64,000 nucleotides of DNA, from positions 1,674,001 to 1,738,000 of the forward strand of contig NZ_CP109487.1 of NCBI RefSeq assembly GCF_036227605.1. Direction: 5' to 3'. Below, in pieces: positions 45,154 through 52,156 of the stretch. Source of the stretch: Streptomyces sp. NBC_01439 (GTDB lineage Bacteria; Actinomycetota; Actinomycetes; Streptomycetales; Streptomycetaceae). A program made the position numbers and the translations under genes. Numbering within the stretch: position 1 is the first letter of the stretch; every line of letters begins with the position of its first letter. The notes under the pieces are model-generated. The model searched no databases. It was given only the letters and a program-made list of their open reading frames with translations, and had not been told where the DNA came from.

Positions 45154-46485
45154 ATGACCAGCTCGTACCCCGGCGGCTCCGCCTCACCGCGCCGCCGCAC
45201 CCCGCTGGCCGCCCTGGTGGCCGCCTCCGGGACCTCCTCGCTCGGCATGGCGGCGACCCTGGTCGCCGTGCCCTGGTTCGTCCTGCACAGCACCGGCAGC
45301 GGCACCCGGACGGGGCTCGTCGCCACCGCCGAGGTGCTGGGCCTGCTCTGTTCCGCCGTGCTCGCGGGTCCGGTGGTCGACCGGCTGCCCGTGCGCGCGA
45401 CGAGCATCGGAGCGGACCTGTTGACGGCCGCGGCGATCAGCCTGATCCCGCTCCTGCACGCCTTCGGCGCCCTGCCCCTGCCCGTCCTCATCCTCCTGGT
45501 CTTCTCGGTGGGGGCCGCGCGCGGGCCGTCCGACACGTCCAAGCAGTTGCTCCTGCCCGGGGCGATGGCACGCGCGGGGGTCACGGCGGAGCGGGCGACG
45601 GGAGCCGTCGAGGGAGCCCGCCGGATCGGCATGATGGCGGGGGCGCCGCTCGCCGGTCTGCTCATCGCGACGGTCGGCCCCGTGCGCACCTTGTACGCGG
45701 ACGTGGCGGCGATGGTGCTGGTGGCGCTCCTCGTGGCGGCCCTGGTGCCGGCGGCAACCCGCCCCCGCCCGGCCGACGGCGCACCGCCGGCCGGTTCCTA
45801 CGCCCAGGAACTGCGTTTCGGGCTGGGGCAGTTGCGCAGGGACCGGCTCCTGGGGGCGATGGTGGGGGTCCTGATGCTGACCAACGCCCTGGACGGGGCG
45901 CTGAACGGCGTGCTCTATCCGGCGTACGGGACCCAGGTGCTGCACAGCAGCGCCCTGTTCGGGGCGATGGTGACCGCCATGGGGGCCGGCGCGCTGCTCG
46001 GGGCGGCCCTGTACGGCTGGGCGGGCCACCGGATGCCACGGCGCGCGGTCTTCGTCGGGGCCTTCGTCCTGGTGGGAGCGGTGCGGTGCGCCGCACTGGC
46101 CGCCGAGCCCCGGGTACCGGTGCTCTTGACGGTTCTGGCCCTGTCCGGCATCGGGTCGGGGATCGTGGGGCCGCTGATGATGTCGGTGGCCTACGAGCGG
46201 GTGCCCGAGGAGGTCCGGGGGCGGGTGTTCGGTCTGCTGCTGGCCGCCGCGCTGGCGGCGACGCCGCTGGGCATGCTCGGTGCGGGCCTGGCCCTGGACG
46301 CCCGGGGTCTGGTGGCGGCGCTGCTGGGCACGGGGGCGCTGTACCTCGCGGTCACGCTCGCGCCGCTGGTTTTCCCGGTGTGGCGGGAGCTAGACGCCCG
46401 GGGCCCGGCGGAGCCCGCGGAGGCGCCGGTCGGGCGCGAGCTGGGCCCTCCGGCCGCCGTAGGAGCAGGAATCCTGACCGAATAG
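45154..46485 (+). CDS. MFS exporter
   Basis: A 443-residue MFS protein with about twelve hydrophobic segments and a charged central linker (RPRPADGAPPAGSYAQELRF). The MFS motif A region appears in AGPVVDRLPVRATSIGADLL. Similarity in style to antibiotic-export MFS proteins (DHA1/MFS_3-like) suggests that it exports the peptide. ATG 45154 follows GAAGGAACC. A short dyad overlaps its stop codon. It is one of two exporters in the peptide region; the other is on the leftward arm at 49134-50516. Confidence 0.9.
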   Translation: MTSSYPGGSASPRRRTPLAALVAASGTSSLGMAATLVAVPWFVLHSTGSGTRTGLVATAEVLGLLCSAVLAGPVVDRLPVRATSIGADLLTAAAISLIPLLHAFGALPLPVLILLVFSVGAARGPSDTSKQLLLPGAMARAGVTAERATGAVEGARRIGMMAGAPLAGLLIATVGPVRTLYADVAAMVLVALLVAALVPAATRPRPADGAPPAGSYAQELRFGLGQLRRDRLLGAMVGVLMLTNALDGALNGVLYPAYGTQVLHSSALFGAMVTAMGAGALLGAALYGWAGHRMPRRAVFVGAFVLVGAVRCAALAAEPRVPVLLTVLALSGIGSGIVGPLMMSVAYERVPEEVRGRVFGLLLAAALAATPLGMLGAGLALDARGLVAALLGTGALYLAVTLAPLVFPVWRELDARGPAEPAEAPVGRELGPPAAVGAGILTE

Positions 46486-46500
46486 GTCGGCTCTATTGGG
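46478..46500. promoter_or_regulatory. short dyad overlapping the exporter stop codon
   Basis: CCGAATAG and CTATTGGG form an 8-bp inverted repeat with one mismatch around a 7-nt spacer. The left arm contains the exporter stop codon. It could be a weak terminator or an operator for the downstream secreted-protein gene. The rest of the 175-bp gap to 46660 shows no gene. Confidence 0.35.
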
Positions 46501-46660
46501 ATTTGCGGCCCCTCACCATCGCGCCAGGCAGCTTGATGAACAGTCTGATCGATCACCGAAGTGCCCGGCGCACGGCAAGGTTGGTCCTGCACCGACCGGC
46601 GCGGACGGCCCACAAAGTGGTTCGCGCCGAGACCAGACCGCTCGTACTCCTGGGGATCCC

Positions 46661-46909
46661 ATGCTCAAGCGTTACGTCATCGCCCTGTCCGTGACCGCGG
46701 CCGCGCTGCTGCTGCCCGCCGGCGCCGCTCAGGCCGCCGACGGCACCTCGGACGCGACCACCGTGACGACCACCACCGGCGGCGAGGGCACCACCGCCAC
46801 CACCCAGACGCCGGGTCAGATCGTGACGCCCAGCGGCCGGGTGGTGACGGTCGGCACCACGACGAACGGCCGGCTGCGCGACATCAACGACAGCTCCTGG
46901 GGCGGCTGA
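46661..46909 (+). CDS. small secreted Thr/Gly-rich protein of unknown function
   Basis: An 82-residue protein with a classic signal peptide: KR near the start, a hydrophobic core (ALSVTAAALLLPAG) and an AQA cleavage site followed by ADGTSD. The mature part, about 55 residues, is rich in Thr and Gly, has no cysteine, and ends in GRLRDINDSSWGG. No family recognised. ATG 46661 lies behind GGGGATCCC. It stands alone between the exporter and a very strong terminator, so it probably has its own promoter in 46486-46660. It may simply be a neighbouring secreted protein with no role in peptide synthesis. Confidence 0.75.
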   Translation: MLKRYVIALSVTAAALLLPAGAAQAADGTSDATTVTTTTGGEGTTATTQTPGQIVTPSGRVVTVGTTTNGRLRDINDSSWGG

Positions 46910-46932
46910 TCGCACCGGCCCGTGAGGGCCGG

Positions 46933-46985
46933 ACGGAAAGGGGGGAGGGAGGATCGCGGCGCGATCCTCCCTCCCCCCTTTCCGT
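46933..46985. terminator. bidirectional terminator with a 25-bp perfect stem
   Basis: Arms 46933-46957 and 46961-46985 are exact reverse complements of 25 bp around a 3-nt loop. It lies between the convergent stops of the secreted-protein gene (46909) and the cupin-like gene (46997). The outer arms end in AAAGG/CCTTT, giving a short pyrimidine tract in both directions. It should terminate transcription from both sides. Confidence 0.9.
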
Positions 46986-46996
46986 GCACCGAGCCG

Positions 46997-47536
46997 TCAG
47001 TCACCCGCACCGTTGAGGGAGATGACGGCGTACTGCGCCTGCGGCGCACCGACGCACCTGCGCGACCACCGGGCCGGTACGTACAACAGCTCGCCGGGCA
47101 GTAGCCGGCACTGGAAGGACTCCGGTCGACCGCTCTCGCCGGTCCCGGTCAGCTGCCACGTCACGGCGCCGGCGATCTGGTGGATCAGCAGGTGCTCCCG
47201 GTCCCCGGGCTGTCCGGTCCAGACCGCGTCGACACCGACGCCCGGGGCGGCCCCGGCCGTCTCCACCCGGTCCAGCCGGACGGACAGACCGGTCAGGGAG
47301 GCCAGTTCGGCGGTGAACCGGTCCACCTGCGCCGGGCACACACCACCACCCGTCGGACTCGCCCCGGCGCCCTCGGCTCCCTCCGCATCATCGGCGTCAT
47401 CGGCATCGCCGAACGCCGGGTTGTCGTACTCGGGCCACAGCACACCCGGCGCCCGGTCCAGGTGGACCGAGAGGAACAGGACGATCTCCCGCAGGTGCGG
47501 GGCCTCCCGTTCGCAGGCTTCGTCCGGCATGTCCAT
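46997..47536 (-). CDS. cupin-like protein of unknown function
   Basis: A 179-residue protein. The C-terminal half has the cupin-like strand pattern HLLIHQIAGAVTWQLTG and LLPGELLYVPARWSRRC, then AQYAVISL. In JmjC/cupin_4 proteins the second motif normally reads PGDxLYxPxxWxH; here the metal-binding His is replaced by Arg, so an iron-dependent oxygenase is unlikely. A polar, acidic segment (DADDADDAEGAEGAG) divides the protein. ATG 47534-47536 follows AAGAGGGG. It lies between the regulator at 47634 and the terminator and is probably co-transcribed with the regulator. A binding or regulatory role is possible. Confidence 0.65.
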   Translation of the reverse strand: MDMPDEACEREAPHLREIVLFLSVHLDRAPGVLWPEYDNPAFGDADDADDAEGAEGAGASPTGGGVCPAQVDRFTAELASLTGLSVRLDRVETAGAAPGVGVDAVWTGQPGDREHLLIHQIAGAVTWQLTGTGESGRPESFQCRLLPGELLYVPARWSRRCVGAPQAQYAVISLNGAGD

Positions 47537-47633
47537 TACGTGCCCCTCTTGTTCGGCGGCTCCACAGCTCCCATCTCAGCAGCATGCGACACGCCCGCCG
47601 GCCACGACAGACACGAAAACGCGTGACACCAGG

Positions 47634-48668
47634 TCAGGAGGGCTGTACCGGGGCGTCGTCCGCCTCCGCCTCCAGGTCCAGCAGGCCGCGCGCGGCGGCG
47701 GCCACACCGGCCTGGAACCGGCTGCCCGCACCCAGCTCCTGCATGATGTCGGCGATGTGGCGCCGGGCCGTGCGCAGCGACATGCCCAGGCGCCGCGCTA
47801 TGGCCTCGTCCTTCAGCCCGGCCGCGAGCAGCCGAATGATCGTCTCGTGGATCTCGCGGGCCACCTCTTCGAGCCCCTGGCCCGCCGCGGCCGAGAACGG
47901 CGAGGCCAGGTCCCAGGTCTGGTCGAAGATGTTGCACAGGTACGCGACGGTCGACGGCTCGCGTATGACCACGGCGCCCCAGCTGCCGTCGGAGACGGGT
48001 ATGAAGGCCAGTTCCCGGTCGAAGGCGATGAGCCGGCCGAACAGCTCGTGCGCGGTGCGGTACTGCGCCCCCAGCACGGAGGTGGCGGCGACGTAGGCCT
48101 GGCTCGGCCCGTTGAAGCGGGCGGTGTGGTGGTAGAGGGTGCGGATCGATATCCCCCGCTGGAGCATCGTCTCGTCCCGCCGCAGCGCCTCCTGCATCGC
48201 CTCCGGCACCCTGCTGCCGCCCCCGGGCTGCGAGCTGAGCATCTCGGTGGTGCAGTTGAGGGAGGCCCGGTTGAGTGCCCCGCGCACGTCCTCCAGGCTT
48301 TCCAGGACCTCCAGCGACTCCCCCGTGGAGCGGCGGCCCAGGTAGTGCGGCAGGAAGCGCCCCAGGTCCTCGCGGATCCCGCTGATCTCCCGCTGCTGCT
48401 CGCGGATCTGCGCCTCCAGGGGCGCGACGAGCTGCTCGGCGGCCGTGTCCGGGGCCACCGCGAAGGCCACCGACGGGTCGATCGGGCTCACGTGCAGCAG
48501 ACGTGCGGCGCGCAGGCGTGACACGCTGCTCCGGACCTCGTCCGCGTCGTGCCCCGTACCGACGGCCACCGCGTCCACGTCCACCGTGCGGTGCTCGAGC
48601 ACCCAGCCGTAGACATCGATGTCAACATCAGCGCTGTTCGGATCCGGCACCACGTCAGATGTTTGCAT
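47634..48668 (-). CDS. LuxR-type transcriptional regulator, paralogue of the one at 25134
   Basis: A 344-residue regulator with an N-terminal winged-helix-like region (VLEHRTVDVDAVAVGTGHDA), a middle sensor segment GISIRTLYHHTARFNGP and a C-terminal LuxR-like helix-turn-helix (DEAIARRLGMSLRTARRHIA). The middle and C-terminal motifs match those of the protein at 25134-26321 nearly residue for residue, so the two are paralogues placed on either side of the rightward NRPS arm. ATG 48666-48668 has only a moderate upstream AAGTGGGG. It is transcribed divergently from the small HTH protein across a 244-bp gap that contains a long palindrome. Confidence 0.88.
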   Translation of the reverse strand: MQTSDVVPDPNSADVDIDVYGWVLEHRTVDVDAVAVGTGHDADEVRSSVSRLRAARLLHVSPIDPSVAFAVAPDTAAEQLVAPLEAQIREQQREISGIREDLGRFLPHYLGRRSTGESLEVLESLEDVRGALNRASLNCTTEMLSSQPGGGSRVPEAMQEALRRDETMLQRGISIRTLYHHTARFNGPSQAYVAATSVLGAQYRTAHELFGRLIAFDRELAFIPVSDGSWGAVVIREPSTVAYLCNIFDQTWDLASPFSAAAGQGLEEVAREIHETIIRLLAAGLKDEAIARRLGMSLRTARRHIADIMQELGAGSRFQAGVAAAARGLLDLEAEADDAPVQPS

Positions 48669-48819
48669 TGCCCCACTTTGCCTTTTTTGCCCCTGGTCGC
48701 TTTACTGCCAGGCACTTTGGTGAGGTGCCCGCCCCCTGGCGCCAGGATATGCAGGGCGAAAGGCTGTACCCGACGAACAGCAGCGGGTGTCCGGCCACTT
48801 CAGGCCCCGGACGTCCGAA

Positions 48820-48852
48820 ACGGTGCGATCACACCCCAAGTGATCGCACCGT
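48820..48852. promoter_or_regulatory. 13-bp-arm palindrome between two divergent regulators
   Basis: ACGGTGCGATCAC (48820-48832) and its exact reverse complement (48840-48852) flank a 7-nt spacer, about 60 bp before the start of the small HTH protein. A perfect dyad in a divergent regulator gap is a good candidate operator, although a hairpin acting on RNA cannot be excluded. The rest of the gap 48669-48912 shows no gene. Confidence 0.6.
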
Positions 48853-48912
48853 CACCGGGGGCGCCGGCCCCGCTGCTCCTCTCCACCTTCGATCCGGAAT
48901 CCGGAGCCTCAC

Positions 48913-49140
48913 ATGCTGCACACCACGCTCACCGCCCGCGCACCGGAGCTGCCCGCCCTGACCCCCCGCGAGCAGGAGGTGCTCGCCTACCTCGCGCAGG
49001 GGGACACGTACCGGATGATCGCCTGCCGGATGGGACTGAGCCCGCACACGGTCGACACCTACCTGCGCCGGCTGCGCAGCAAGACCGGCGCGGTGAACCG
49101 GACCCAGCTCACCCACATCGCCTTCCGCATGGGCTACTGA
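48913..49140 (+). CDS. HTH-only LuxR-family protein
   Basis: A 75-residue protein consisting almost entirely of a LuxR/GerE helix-turn-helix: LTPREQEVLAYLAQGDTYRM, then GLSPHTVDTYLRRLRSKTG. There is no sensor or receiver domain, as in GerE-sized regulators. ATG 48913 is preceded by CGGAGCC. Its stop overlaps the stop of the convergent MFS gene by 7 nt. It probably binds DNA directly as a small dimer and may act with the paralogous regulators of this cluster. Confidence 0.9.
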   Translation: MLHTTLTARAPELPALTPREQEVLAYLAQGDTYRMIACRMGLSPHTVDTYLRRLRSKTGAVNRTQLTHIAFRMGY

Positions 49141-50516
49141 GCCGGCCGCGAGGCCTCGGCCCCGACCTCGTTCCCCACCTCCGGGGCATCGTCCTCGAAC
49201 TCGCGCATCCGCCGCAGCGGGGAACAGAGCAGGACCAGCGGGGCCGCCGACAGGGCCCCGGCGCACAGCCACAGCGCGTTGCGCACGCCCAGCAGTTCGC
49301 CGAGGAGCCCCGCCAGCAGACCGCTCAGGGGCAGTACGCCCCACACCAGGAAGCGCATGGTGGCCGTCATCCGGCCGAGCAGGTGCGGCGGGCAGACCGT
49401 CTGCCGGTAGGTGACCTGGCAGATGTTGTACAGGGTGACGCCGGCCGACTGGACGAGCGAGCCGAGCACGAACAGCCCGATCCGCCAGTCGTCTTCGGCG
49501 AGCGGGAGCAGCAGCCCGAAGGGCATGGTCACCAACAGGGACAGCCACGTGAGCCGGGCCGCGCCGACGGCCCGGGTCACCCGGTCCGCGGCGGTGGCCG
49601 CGAGCACCGAGCCGATCGTGGCCGTCGTCAGCACCCAGCCGATGGCCGCGGGCGGCAGCCCCACGGTGCGGGTCAGGAAGAGCACCTCGATGGCCATCAC
49701 CGCACTGAGGAACAGGTTCACGGCAGCCGTGTTCAGGGCGATCAGCCGCAGGATCCGGTGGCTGAGGACGTAGCCCAGGCCCTCCCGGATGTCGCGCAGC
49801 AGGTGCCGGCGCGGGGCGGGTTCCGGCTTCGGCTCCCGGGCCTCGATCCGCCCCAGCAGCACCACGGACACCAGTGAGGTGACCGCCTGCCCGGCCAGCG
49901 TTCCGGCCGCGCCCAGCAGTTGCACCAGGAAGCCGGCGATGCCGGGGCCGGCGAACTCCGCCCCCGACCGCACGGTCTCCAGCTTCGAGTTCCCCGCGAT
50001 CAGGGTGTCCTTGCCGATGAGGGTCGGCAGATAGCTCTGGTCGGCGACGTCCCCGAACAGCCGGGCGCAGCCGAGCAGCAGGGCGACCGCGTACAGCAGC
50101 GGCATCGAGTGCAGGTCCAGCAGGTAGGCCACCGGCAGCGCCGTCAGCAGGACGGCGCGCGCCAGGTCGGCGGCCATCATCACGCGACGCTTGCGCATCC
50201 GGTCCACCCAGGCCCCGGCGGGCAGTCCCAGCAGCAGGAACGCCGCGTGTTCCGCGGCGGACAGCAGTCCTGCCTGCCACGCCGAGGCGTCGAGGGTGAG
50301 CACCGCCATCAGCGGCAGGGCCACGTATGTGATGCTGCCGCCCAGCTCGTTGCAGATGTGCGAGGACATGAAGAGCCGGAAGTCCCTGCGCCGGCGGCGC
50401 TGGACGGCCTGGACGGACTCGGCGGACCCCGCCGGCTCGGCGGACTCTTCGGTGGTGACGGACACGGGTGCGTTCCTTGTCTGGTCGCGGACCGGGTCCG
50501 CGGGCTGCTGATTCAT
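49134..50516 (-). CDS. MFS exporter of the leftward NRPS arm
   Basis: A 460-residue MFS_3/enterobactin-exporter-like protein. The N-terminal 45 residues are polar (QPADPVRDQTRNAPV...), followed by RRDFRLFMSSHICNELGGSI and about twelve membrane helices; the motif A region is LPAGAWVDRMRKRRVMMAAD. ATG 50514-50516 overlaps the stop of the stand-alone A-domain gene (ATGA), so it is the last gene of the leftward NRPS operon. Probable exporter of the peptide. Confidence 0.92.
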   Translation of the reverse strand: MNQQPADPVRDQTRNAPVSVTTEESAEPAGSAESVQAVQRRRRRDFRLFMSSHICNELGGSITYVALPLMAVLTLDASAWQAGLLSAAEHAAFLLLGLPAGAWVDRMRKRRVMMAADLARAVLLTALPVAYLLDLHSMPLLYAVALLLGCARLFGDVADQSYLPTLIGKDTLIAGNSKLETVRSGAEFAGPGIAGFLVQLLGAAGTLAGQAVTSLVSVVLLGRIEAREPKPEPAPRRHLLRDIREGLGYVLSHRILRLIALNTAAVNLFLSAVMAIEVLFLTRTVGLPPAAIGWVLTTATIGSVLAATAADRVTRAVGAARLTWLSLLVTMPFGLLLPLAEDDWRIGLFVLGSLVQSAGVTLYNICQVTYRQTVCPPHLLGRMTATMRFLVWGVLPLSGLLAGLLGELLGVRNALWLCAGALSAAPLVLLCSPLRRMREFEDDAPEVGNEVGAEASRPAQ

Positions 50517-52051
50517 CGGGGGTCCGGCGCGGGGAGCGCCCTGGGGTCGAGCTTGCCGCCCGGGGTCCGTGGCAGCCGGTCCATCAGTGTCACCACGGCC
50601 GGTACGAGGTACCCCGGCACCTTGGCCAGAAGGTGCCGGCGCAGGGCGTCCGGGGTGAGGGAGCTGCCGGGGGTGACGGCGGCCCAGGCGACCAGCTGCG
50701 GGCCGTCGGCCGCCCGGGCGGCGCGGGCGACCACGTCGACGACGTCGGGGTGGGTGGCCACGGCCGCCTCCACCTCCTTGAGTTCGACCCGGTGGCCGCG
50801 GATCTTGACCTGGTCGTCGGCGCGGCCGAGGAAGACGAGCGGGCCGCCGGGCGCGCGGGTGACGCGGTCGCCCGTGCGGTACATGCGCTCGCCCGGGGCG
50901 TCGGTGAAGGGGTCGGCGACGAACCGCTCGGAGGTCAGCCCCGGCCGGCCGTGGTAGCCGCGCGCCAGGCAGGAACCCGCCAGGTAGAGCTCGCCCGCGG
51001 CGCCGGGGGGCGCCTCGCGCAGCTCCTCGTCGAGGACGTAGGCGCGCACGCCGGCCAGCGGTGCGCCGAGCGGGATCAGCTCGTCGCCCGCGAAGCCGGC
51101 CAGTTCGGCCGGTCCCGGCTCGTAGGAGGTGGCGGTGATCGTGGACTCGGTGAGGCCGTAGCAGCTGATCACCGGGGGGTGGTCGGCGGCCGTCCAGCGC
51201 GTCAGGTCCGCGGTGCGGCCCGCGTCGCTGCCGATCACCACGCGGCGCAGTGCGGACGGCAGCGGCCGGGGGGCGCGCTCCAGGTCCTTGGCCCATTGCG
51301 ACCAGTACGGGGTGGGCAGGTTGACGACGCTGATCCGCTCCGCGTCGAGGAACGGCTCCAGTTCGGCGGGCGAGAGGACGTTGTCCTTGACGAAGACGGC
51401 CGTGCCGCCCGTGCACCAGGTGGGCAGGGCCTCCTCCAGGCTGACGTCGAAGGCGGGGGCGGCGAACTGCAGGACCGCGTCCCCCGCGGTCAACCCGTAG
51501 CGTCCGGCGAGGGTGGCGACCTGTGCGGCGAGTCCGGCGTGGCCGACCGCCACGGGCTTGGGCTGCCCGGTGGAGCCGGAGGTGAAGAGCACGTAGGCGA
51601 GGGAGCCGGGCGCGATGCCGGCGGGCCGGGCCTCGGAGGCGGGCGCCGCGGTCGAGGTGGAGGCCCAGAACAGCTCGCTCCCGGTGCGGCGTTGCAGCAT
51701 CGCCGCCGCGTGGGTGTCCTGCGCGACCGCGTGCCGGGTCCCGGCGGCCCGCAGCAGGGTGCGCAGCCGCTCGTCGGGGGCGTCGAGGTCCACCAGGAGG
51801 GGGGCCGCTCCCGCGTACCAGATCCCCAGCAGCCCCACCGCCCAGTGGGCGCCCCGGCGCACCCCCAGGAGCACGGTGTCCTCCGGCCCGGCGCCGGCGG
51901 CGCGCAGTTCCTCGGCCACCGCGCGCGCCCGCCGGTCGAACTGGCGGTACGTCAGCTCCCCTTCGGGCGCGCGGACCGCGATGGCCTCGGGTGTGAGCCC
52001 GGCCCGGTGCGCGATGCGCAGGGGCACGGGGGTGGTCTCGGTGGGGCTCAT
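50513..52051 (-). CDS. stand-alone NRPS adenylation domain
   Basis: A 512-residue amino-acid-activating A domain without its own carrier domain. Core motifs: LFTSGSTGQPKP (A3), CYGLTESTIT (A5), YRTGDRV (A7), GRADDQVKIRGHRVEL (A8) and TPGGKLD with the A10 lysine. By-eye code DVENVGCIT; it recalls the DMEN start of hydroxyornithine-type codes but I cannot assign it. The same operon holds a T-E protein that has no A domain, so this enzyme most likely loads that carrier in trans. ATG 52049-52051 follows GGAG. A strong hairpin lies just upstream, between it and the preceding NRPS gene. Confidence 0.92.
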   Translation of the reverse strand: MSPTETTPVPLRIAHRAGLTPEAIAVRAPEGELTYRQFDRRARAVAEELRAAGAGPEDTVLLGVRRGAHWAVGLLGIWYAGAAPLLVDLDAPDERLRTLLRAAGTRHAVAQDTHAAAMLQRRTGSELFWASTSTAAPASEARPAGIAPGSLAYVLFTSGSTGQPKPVAVGHAGLAAQVATLAGRYGLTAGDAVLQFAAPAFDVSLEEALPTWCTGGTAVFVKDNVLSPAELEPFLDAERISVVNLPTPYWSQWAKDLERAPRPLPSALRRVVIGSDAGRTADLTRWTAADHPPVISCYGLTESTITATSYEPGPAELAGFAGDELIPLGAPLAGVRAYVLDEELREAPPGAAGELYLAGSCLARGYHGRPGLTSERFVADPFTDAPGERMYRTGDRVTRAPGGPLVFLGRADDQVKIRGHRVELKEVEAAVATHPDVVDVVARAARAADGPQLVAWAAVTPGSSLTPDALRRHLLAKVPGYLVPAVVTLMDRLPRTPGGKLDPRALPAPDPR

Positions 52052-52102
52052 GGTGGTGGTGTCTCCTGGGAGGTGCGGGCGGGCTCTTCGTGGGGCGCGG
52101 TG

Positions 52103-52151
52103 CGTGACCGCGCGTTCAGGAGCCTTCGGGCCGTCTGAACGCGCGGTCACG
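52103..52151 (-). terminator. 17-bp hairpin between the NRPS and stand-alone A genes
   Basis: CGTGACCGCGCGTTCAG at 52103-52119 is perfectly complementary to 52135-52151, with a 15-nt loop. It lies 5 bp after the NRPS stop in the direction of transcription and 51 bp before the A-domain gene. It looks like an internal terminator or attenuator that could lower expression of the A-domain and exporter genes. Confidence 0.65.
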
Positions 52152-52156
52152 TCCGG

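Noticed and set aside
46997..47536. JmjC/ROX-type oxygenase call for the cupin-like protein
   Set aside because: The conserved metal-binding His after PGELLYVP is replaced by Arg and no clear HxD is present, so only a cupin-like fold is claimed.
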